Positions 20,705 through 25,547 of a stretch of 25,547 nucleotides of DNA are shown piece by piece; position 1 is the stretch's first letter; every line of letters starts with the position of its first letter. The DNA lies in IMG/VR virus record IMGVR_UViG_3300044825_003465, positions 1 through 25,547 of that record. One strand, 5' to 3'. A model generated the notes under the pieces. The model worked only from the letters and a program-made list of their open reading frames with translations, made no database searches and was not told the origin of the DNA. Both the position numbers and the translations under genes were made by a program. The stretch comes from a virus.

Positions 20705-22203
20705 CCTTCTCCCCTCGTTCACGCGCAACGATCCGCGATGCACTGCTCGCGAACCTGCAAGCTCGTTACCGCGCAATCGGCATCGATCTGCTCATCGAGC
20801 CCGAGAGCGACGCGTACATGCTTGCTGATGCGTATGCGCTCGAACTCGAAGCACTCGAACAGTTCGCAGCACAACTGCGCAACGAGATCCTTCCCGACAA
20901 AGCAAGCACCGCGTTCTTGAATCGCCACGGTTACGTCGATGGAGTGGATCGAGAGCCCGCAACGAAGGGTTCGTACTCGATTCGCGTGACGGGTGTTGCG
21001 AGTGCAACGGTGACGTTCGGAAGCAGTGTGCTGCAGAGTCCATCGGGCTACTCGTACGTTCCTTCCGTTGCATCGACCGTGCTCAATGGCAGCGGGTATG
21101 CGGATGTGACGTTCAACGCGGCAGTTGCAGGAACGGCAGCAAATCTCCCCGCAGGAGCAGTACTCTCGTGGTCATCGACACCGACGAACGCGAACCCATC
21201 GGCAACCGTGCAGTTGGTGACTTCGCTCGGTGAAGATCAAGAGACGGATGCAAGCTACGCCAAACGCATCATTGCGCGCAGGCAGGAACGACCTGGCTCG
21301 GGAAACCGCGCCGATTGGGCTGCGTGGGTTGATGCGGTTTCGGGCGTCGATGCGGTCTATGTGTACGAGCGACTGAATGCAGACACACTCGCGCTGACGC
21401 TCGGATGCGTGACGGTTATTCCACTCGCACCAGGCGCAGGTGACGCTCCGACGTACCCAACGAATCCACGGATTCCGAGCGGTGGACTGTTGCTCAACAT
21501 TGGTCGCTACATCGAGGGAACACACGATGCTGACGGCAACGCGGTTTCGAACGGAGTGCAGCTTCGTCCTGTGACGATGGCTCCGGGCGACTACTTCATC
21601 GAGGCTCCAACAGGCACCGACACTGATGTGACGATGCGTGTTGCGAATGCAGCGGCGTATCCCTTCCCGTTCAGCACACCACTCGCCGGAACAAGTTTCA
21701 CTGCAACAACCGTTGTCGTAGCAGGTGACTATTCGAGTTACGCGAACAAGCCGATGGCAGTGTACGTGGGCACTTCGTACAAGCGTGGTGGATATGTGCT
21801 CGCGACACCATCGAGTGCTGTCTTCGCAGCAGGAAACACAACGTTCACCTTCGCTGGTGGAGCACTTCCGAACACTCCATTGAATGATGCTGACGGAAAG
21901 TGTTTGTACGGAGCACCTGCGAACTGGCAAGCAATCCGCGAGGCAGTCTTCGCGTTCATCGACGCGATGGGACCTGGAAGCGGAAGTTTCAATCGCTACC
22001 CGAGCGAAGAGTTTCAGGGGCGAGCTGCTCTGTATCGAAGCGCTCTCGCAGCAGCGGTGATCCCCAGTTACGACGAACGCGGATCGTTGGTTGCAGGTGT
22101 TCCTGGTGTGCTCGGAGTGACCTTTGATGCTCCCGTGGCAGACGTAGCCCCCACCGCGTTGCAACTGGTGACACTTCGACGCCTCACGATTCTCCCCGCG
22201 TAA
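20701..22203 (+). CDS. Baseplate J-like protein (Mu gp47)
   Basis: This is a 500-residue protein. Residues 10-80 are the helical start (LANLQARYRAIGIDL ... YALELEALEQFAAQLRNEILPDKAS). Residues 91-175 are the central beta domain, which the gp37-like protein also carries. Then comes the diagnostic LGEDQETDASYAKRIIARRQERPGSGNRADWAAWVDAVSGVDAVYVYE. The C-terminal half, about residues 255-400, is an extra beta/loop section with GDYFIEAPTGTDTD and repeated small residues that makes it longer than Mu gp47 (about 360 residues). It is the main wedge protein, connecting hub and fibres. The 5' end overlaps gp46; gp48-like follows after 4 nt. Confidence 0.9.
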   Translation: MTFSPRSRATIRDALLANLQARYRAIGIDLLIEPESDAYMLADAYALELEALEQFAAQLRNEILPDKASTAFLNRHGYVDGVDREPATKGSYSIRVTGVASATVTFGSSVLQSPSGYSYVPSVASTVLNGSGYADVTFNAAVAGTAANLPAGAVLSWSSTPTNANPSATVQLVTSLGEDQETDASYAKRIIARRQERPGSGNRADWAAWVDAVSGVDAVYVYERLNADTLALTLGCVTVIPLAPGAGDAPTYPTNPRIPSGGLLLNIGRYIEGTHDADGNAVSNGVQLRPVTMAPGDYFIEAPTGTDTDVTMRVANAAAYPFPFSTPLAGTSFTATTVVVAGDYSSYANKPMAVYVGTSYKRGGYVLATPSSAVFAAGNTTFTFAGGALPNTPLNDADGKCLYGAPANWQAIREAVFAFIDAMGPGSGSFNRYPSEEFQGRAALYRSALAAAVIPSYDERGSLVAGVPGVLGVTFDAPVADVAPTALQLVTLRRLTILPA

Positions 22204-22207
22204 TTCC

Positions 22208-22810
22208 ATGCAGAACCGACAAGCACTCCCGACCGAGGCAGGAGCCGCTGGCGACACCGCACGCCGTCTCGCACGCGCGATTGGTCCCGTGGTGCAACCT
22301 GCGAACGGAACGCGCATCGCTGCCGATTTGCTCGCGCTCGGAGGATCCATTGCGGACGGTCGAAGCACACTCCGAACAGTCATCGCGCAAGCGTTTGCAG
22401 ATTCAGCGAACGATCTGCTCGGTGAACTCGAACGAGTGTACGGACTCGCACTTGAGCGCACGGATCTTTCGGTCGCAGCAAGACAGACACGACTGCTCGC
22501 GAAGATTCGCGCCACGCGCGGTGGTTCACCGCAAGCGATGTTGCTCGCTGTTCGCGCGATCGATCCCACGGCAACAATCACGGAGTTCAAAGCGGGCGAC
22601 AACACATCGTATCCGCGCGGTGTTTTTCACTGGGTGCTCAAACTCGATCCGGTGGTGTTTGCGAACGATGAGCAACGCGCGCAGATCGAGCAGCTCGTTG
22701 CGCAGATGAAGCCAGCACACACCGGCGTTTCGGTTGTGCCGAGCGATGCATTCCTGACCGATGATCCCAACTCGCTCACGGATACGCCGAGCGACACGTT
22801 GAGAGTGTAA
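22208..22810 (+). CDS. Tail protein DUF2313 (Mu gp48/P2 gpI-like)
   Basis: This 200-residue protein has an Arg/Ala-rich N-terminus. GELERVYGLALERTDLSVAARQTRLLAKIRATRGGSPQAMLLAV is the DUF2313 signature (a helix with LxRxP-like spacing, then xxRRxxVLAKLxxxGGxS). A central strand region, YPRGVFHWVLKLDP, is followed by EQLVAQMKPAHTGVSVV, a usual ending (L...KPAHT.V...Y). In P2 and Mu this protein joins fibres to the baseplate. It lies directly between J and the first fibre-like gene, as expected. Confidence 0.87.
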   Translation: MQNRQALPTEAGAAGDTARRLARAIGPVVQPANGTRIAADLLALGGSIADGRSTLRTVIAQAFADSANDLLGELERVYGLALERTDLSVAARQTRLLAKIRATRGGSPQAMLLAVRAIDPTATITEFKAGDNTSYPRGVFHWVLKLDPVVFANDEQRAQIEQLVAQMKPAHTGVSVVPSDAFLTDDPNSLTDTPSDTLRV

Positions 22811-22813
22811 ACG

Positions 22814-23632
22814 ATGGATCGAATTCACAACTATGCAGCAGGCGAAGAAGTCGCGAGCGCTGATCTGAACAACATCCAAGATGCAGCGTTTGGAATCGAT
22901 CAAGCGAAGTATCTGTGGATCAAGCGTCCTGTGATCGCGTGCGCAGGAGGAATCACCGGAACCGCAGTGGTCAGCGTGGGAGGAACACGCGGCTTGGTGA
23001 TGGGATCGGAAGTGGTTCTTCCCTCTGCAGCAGGAGCCAATCTCGACACCACAGGACTCGTTCCTGGTTGGCACTACATCTACGCGTTCAACAACAGCGG
23101 AGTCATCGGATACGAAGTCTCGGCAACGGTTCCTGATGCAACACGCACGTACAAGAGCACCGACACATCGCGCAGATACGTGGGGTGTTTCCCTGTCTAC
23201 AACGACGGGTCAAACAACCTGGTTGCAGCCTTCGCGAGCGTAAATGGTCGCTTCATCTACCGCACGAGCGCAATGGCGTTCGCCTTCCTACGAGTGGTGA
23301 ACACCGGCACGGCAACGGGAGCAGGAGCAACGGTGTCGCTCGCAGGGCCAGTTCCTCCGCACGCAAGCCTTGCGATTCTCCGAGCGCGCTTGTGGAAAGA
23401 CGCTGCTGTTGGCGGAACGAACTACTCGTGTTCGCTCACGACCTACGGTGACACCGCAGCGCCTTCGTTTGCACTCGAAGCCAGTGGTCCCGCAAGTACA
23501 GAAACAATCGCGACTTGGCAACACATCGAGATTCAGCCCGCACCGAACGCAGGCGCTCCCTCGATCACATACGCGAACGATGCAGCAACAACGACGCTGC
23601 GATTGTGGGTGGTGGGGTTTGTGGAGGAGTGA
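22814..23632 (+). CDS. Tail fibre-like protein
   Basis: This 272-residue protein begins MDRIHNYAAGEEVASADLNNIQDAAFG, an N-terminal pattern I know from fibre proteins that attach to the baseplate. The rest is beta-rich and Gly/Ala/Thr-rich, with WHYIYAFNNSGVIGYEVSATVPDATRTYKSTDTSRRYVGCFPVYNDG and a final WQHIEIQPAPNAGAPSITYANDAATTTLRLWVVGF segment. The first part probably anchors to gp48, the last is a candidate receptor-binding head. It is short for a fibre, so a further subunit may complete it. No chaperone gene is seen next to it; the following gene is on the other strand. Confidence 0.72.
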   Translation: MDRIHNYAAGEEVASADLNNIQDAAFGIDQAKYLWIKRPVIACAGGITGTAVVSVGGTRGLVMGSEVVLPSAAGANLDTTGLVPGWHYIYAFNNSGVIGYEVSATVPDATRTYKSTDTSRRYVGCFPVYNDGSNNLVAAFASVNGRFIYRTSAMAFAFLRVVNTGTATGAGATVSLAGPVPPHASLAILRARLWKDAAVGGTNYSCSLTTYGDTAAPSFALEASGPASTETIATWQHIEIQPAPNAGAPSITYANDAATTTLRLWVVGFVEE

Positions 23633-23648
23633 GAGTTGAACGGTTCTT

Positions 23649-23954
23649 TCAGTGCTTTGCGCGTCGAAGAGTAACTTCCGCGCCCCAAATATCTCCCTCT
23701 CCCCGAGCACGACGAATGTCTATGACTTCCCAACGATCAGCTCCGAGGCGTTGCAGTCCCTGGAGAGTTTGTGCATCTGGGAAGAACTCGATTCGATATT
23801 CCCAAGCCGGTGGCGCAAGACGATCTGCCGTTCTTCCAGCAAACGCTGCTGCACCGACTGTCGCTATGACATTCAGCATCAGTAGAAAGACCATCACCTT
23901 GCCGAGTTGAACGAGCTGTTTCAGTTCTGCGGAGTAATCAGTAGTCAGGCTCAT
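23649..23954 (-). CDS. Membrane-anchored DUF4177-like protein (minus-strand moron)
   Basis: This is the only minus-strand gene I can support. From ATG 23954 it has 101 residues: a short N-terminal helix, one membrane segment at about 19-38 (VMVFLLMLNVIATVGAAAFA), then a soluble domain at 48-101. That domain has WEYRIEFFPDAQTLQGLQRLGADRWEVIDIRRARGE, the DUF4177 pattern (W-E-Y strand, then LxxLGAxGWEVI). The soluble part would sit on the outer side of the inner membrane or in the periplasm. A GTG at 23960 is an alternative start. Strand and placement between fibre genes suggest a moron expressed apart from the late operon. Function unknown; a prophage-encoded change of host envelope is a guess. 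Confidence 0.7.
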   Translation of the reverse strand: MSLTTDYSAELKQLVQLGKVMVFLLMLNVIATVGAAAFAGRTADRLAPPAWEYRIEFFPDAQTLQGLQRLGADRWEVIDIRRARGEGDIWGAEVTLRRAKH

Positions 23955-24074
23955 CGGCACAATTTACAGCGTTTGGCCTGACAATCAGCGGATCTCCTCC
24001 TGCTCCCAAACTTTCACTTTACTCATCCCAACCCAACGAATTCCACTTTCTCCACACTTCACACAGGACACACC

Positions 24075-25316
24075 ATGCGCGGAGCACTCGCGTCACACAT
24101 GAACCTGCGTCGCATGCAGCGACAGTGGCAGCCGCTTTTCGACTGGGATTTCACCCAGCAATCCGCAGGCGCGCTCGTGCTCCCGACGGGGCTGTCGTTC
24201 GCACGCGCGTCGAGTGGTCACTCGGTGCAAACGGGAACGAATGCGTTGCTGGTCGGCGGTGCGATCGCATCGAACGATGTTGCACGCATTGGTCGATTGC
24301 TCGATGCGCACAGCTACGGAATCCTGATTGAGCCCGCGCGAACGAATCTACTGCTCAATAACCGCGACCAAAGCGCTGCCGGGTGGGCTGCGGGTTTTCA
24401 AAATACGCAGACGTACAACGCTGCTGCGGGCCCGGATGGCTCTGTGGTCGCCACGCGAAACGCGACGCTCTCTGGTGGGTACAGTCGCTATCAAGTGCTC
24501 TCGCTGACGGTCGGACAAACGTACGCCGCGAGTGCTTGGATTCGTGCGGAGAGCGGCACGAGTGAGTACCGAGTCGGACTGATAAAAGACTCGGGTTCAT
24601 GGACCTATGCGGGCGGACCGGGACAGACAGTTGACACGAGCTGGGCGCGTAAATCCCTTGTGCGCGTCATTCCGACAGGGGGAGCAACGAACGTGTTTTT
24701 CTCGTTCGACGGCGTGGCGCGCGTCACTCCCTCGTCGGTCGCAGCGCAGGCAGCAGACCTCTATTCCGACATGGGACAGGTCGAGCTAGGCAAGTACCCC
24801 ACGAGTGCGATCATCACTACCGGTAGCACTGCCACCCGTGCCGCAGAGCGTCTCACGATCGACAGCACGCGGGCGACACAAGCAACGGTCAACGGTCGCC
24901 TGGGATTTTACGTGCGCTTCCGCGCCATCGCCGCGCTCACAGAGATGGATGGCTCGACAGAGGGGGAGATCCTCTTCGGTGTCGGCTCGACCTGCTACGT
25001 GTGGATCTCGCCAACCTCGCGGTACATTTTGCTGGGAGATGGCGGCTCGAAATACTCGCAGACCGCGAACTCGGTCATCTCGTGGGCGCGTGGCGATCTC
25101 GTCGAGATGGCGATGGAACTCGGCAACGGTGTCTCCGCGTTCCGCTGGCGCATCAACGGCAGCGTGAATACAGCATCATTCACCGCACGAAACGATTCTC
25201 TCGACCCCATCGTGCCTAGCAGCGGAATCGACGTGCTGTGCGCGGGTACGAACTGGCACACGCCCGCGGTGCTCGAACAGGCAACGCTTTTCGTCCCCGG
25301 ACGAGCGCCGTTCTGA
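24075..25316 (+). CDS. Adhesin or tail fibre with carbohydrate-binding-like module
   Basis: This is a 413-residue protein with a good ribosome-binding site, AGGA at 24065-24068, 6 nt before the ATG. Residues 40-105 have LSFARASSGHSVQTGTN, then ARIGRLLDAHSYGILIEPARTNLLLNNRD, a block shared by many phage fibre and head-binding proteins. Residues 110-260 look like a CBM4/9-type beta sandwich (YQVLSLTVGQTYAASAWIRAESGTSEYRVGL, LYSDMGQVELGKYPTSAIITTGSTATRAAE). Residues 265-413 form a second lectin-like sandwich (GRLGFYVRFRAIA, GDLVEMAMELGNGVSAFRWRINGS). Codon use and base composition differ visibly from the tail genes (GC-richer), suggesting a separate origin. Sugar binding is inferred from fold-like pattern. 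Confidence 0.78.
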   Translation: MRGALASHMNLRRMQRQWQPLFDWDFTQQSAGALVLPTGLSFARASSGHSVQTGTNALLVGGAIASNDVARIGRLLDAHSYGILIEPARTNLLLNNRDQSAAGWAAGFQNTQTYNAAAGPDGSVVATRNATLSGGYSRYQVLSLTVGQTYAASAWIRAESGTSEYRVGLIKDSGSWTYAGGPGQTVDTSWARKSLVRVIPTGGATNVFFSFDGVARVTPSSVAAQAADLYSDMGQVELGKYPTSAIITTGSTATRAAERLTIDSTRATQATVNGRLGFYVRFRAIAALTEMDGSTEGEILFGVGSTCYVWISPTSRYILLGDGGSKYSQTANSVISWARGDLVEMAMELGNGVSAFRWRINGSVNTASFTARNDSLDPIVPSSGIDVLCAGTNWHTPAVLEQATLFVPGRAPF

Positions 25317-25330
25317 CGAAGGAATCGCCA

Positions 25331-25547
25331 GTGAAAATCCTGCTCACTCTCACGCTGCTCCTTGCAGCGTGTCGCACTCCTGCGCCCTCTGCTCCGCGCC
25401 CCGAGCGTGTCGTGCGTGTGGCGATCGAAGACGGTGTTGATCTCACGGGCTGGCTCGCGTGGCAGCGCAAAGCGTTGCTCAAGCTGTGGCCACGTCTCGA
25501 CGGCACCGGCTATCGATTCGTGATCGACGAGCGAAATCCCGACGTTC
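25331..25547 (+). CDS. Lipoprotein, truncated at window end
   Basis: A GTG start at 25331 is preceded by AAGGAA at 25319-25324 (6-nt spacing). The first 14 residues, VKILLTLTLLLAAC, form a compact lipoprotein signal with a LAAC lipobox; mature residues begin at Cys14 and pass through a Pro-rich linker. Then comes VRVAIEDGVDLTGWLAWQRKALLKLWPRLDGTGYRFVIDERNPDV, mixed helix/strand, cut by the window edge. The spacing of an early amphipathic helix and a later ...FVIDE...PDV... strand could suit a secreted metallopeptidase or substrate-binding domain, but no catalytic motif is in view. It could be a phage lysis or host gene. Confidence 0.6.
   Translation, partial: MKILLTLTLLLAACRTPAPSAPRPERVVRVAIEDGVDLTGWLAWQRKALLKLWPRLDGTGYRFVIDERNPDV

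Noticed and set aside
21172-22605. A 477-residue open frame on the minus strand
   Set aside because: It lies fully opposite the baseplate J and gp48-like genes, which have strong family patterns; composition is Arg/Cys/Ser-rich as expected of a shadow.
23955-24074. Possible promoters (TTGTCA and TAAATT on the minus strand)
   Set aside because: The two boxes are only 12 nt apart and the TAAATT is too close to the ATG; not good enough to call.
1-25547. CRISPR arrays, tRNAs, rRNA, insertion sequences and attachment sites
   Set aside because: No regularly spaced repeats, cloverleaf, transposase or flanking direct repeats were seen on reading both strands.

Overview
The window is almost entirely the late (head, neck, contractile tail, adhesin) region of a Mu-like myovirus or prophage. 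Nearly every gene is on the + strand, with ATGA, GTGA or TAATG overlaps. Gene order follows Mu: terminase small and large subunits, DUF935 portal (gp29), protease/scaffold (gpI/Z), decoration protein, major capsid (gpT), gp35-like, gp36-like, tail completion, gp37-like, gp38-like, sheath (gpL), tube (gpM), tail chaperone, tape measure, gpN-like, hub (gpP), spike (gp45), gp46, gp47, gp48, then fibres. GC content looks close to 60 % by eye. Two lipobox signals suggest a Gram-negative host; a Myxococcota or similar host is possible but not shown. No transposase, integrase, repressor, tRNA, CRISPR array or attachment site is visible, so prophage, transposable or lytic status cannot be decided here.

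Layout: 1-560 holds the end of an upstream gene, a cluster of inverted repeats and two small ORFs, one a short lipoprotein that could belong to the lysis cassette. 555-3186 carries a hypothetical gene, a zinc-ribbon protein and the terminase. 3195-9107 is the portal/capsid/neck block. 9104-12270 is tail terminator, sheath and tube. 12272-15142 is chaperone and tape measure. 15139-18091 is baseplate hub and spike. 18092-20236 is an accessory interval between spike and gp46, with one likely moron and two exposed-looking structural proteins. 20240-22810 is the baseplate wedge. 22814-25316 holds two adhesin-type proteins separated by a minus-strand DUF4177 membrane protein. The window ends in a truncated lipoprotein gene.

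Most notable points. (1) A 2H phosphoesterase domain with both HxT motifs is fused in frame to the N-terminus of a Mu gpI-type protease/scaffold, where Mu has its MuF gene; an internal start with its own Shine-Dalgarno would give free scaffold. (2) The tail chaperone gene carries a textbook -1 frameshift signal: GGGAAAA in the correct phase, an 8-nt spacer, then a 13-bp hairpin. The -1 frame stays open to 14 nt before the tape-measure start. (3) The gp37-like tail terminator contains an inserted beta domain that is a recognisable copy of the one in the same phage's baseplate J protein, including an 18-nt identical stretch. (4) Five GGGACG/CGTCCC half-sites at 41-169 can form alternative hairpins at the start of the late block.
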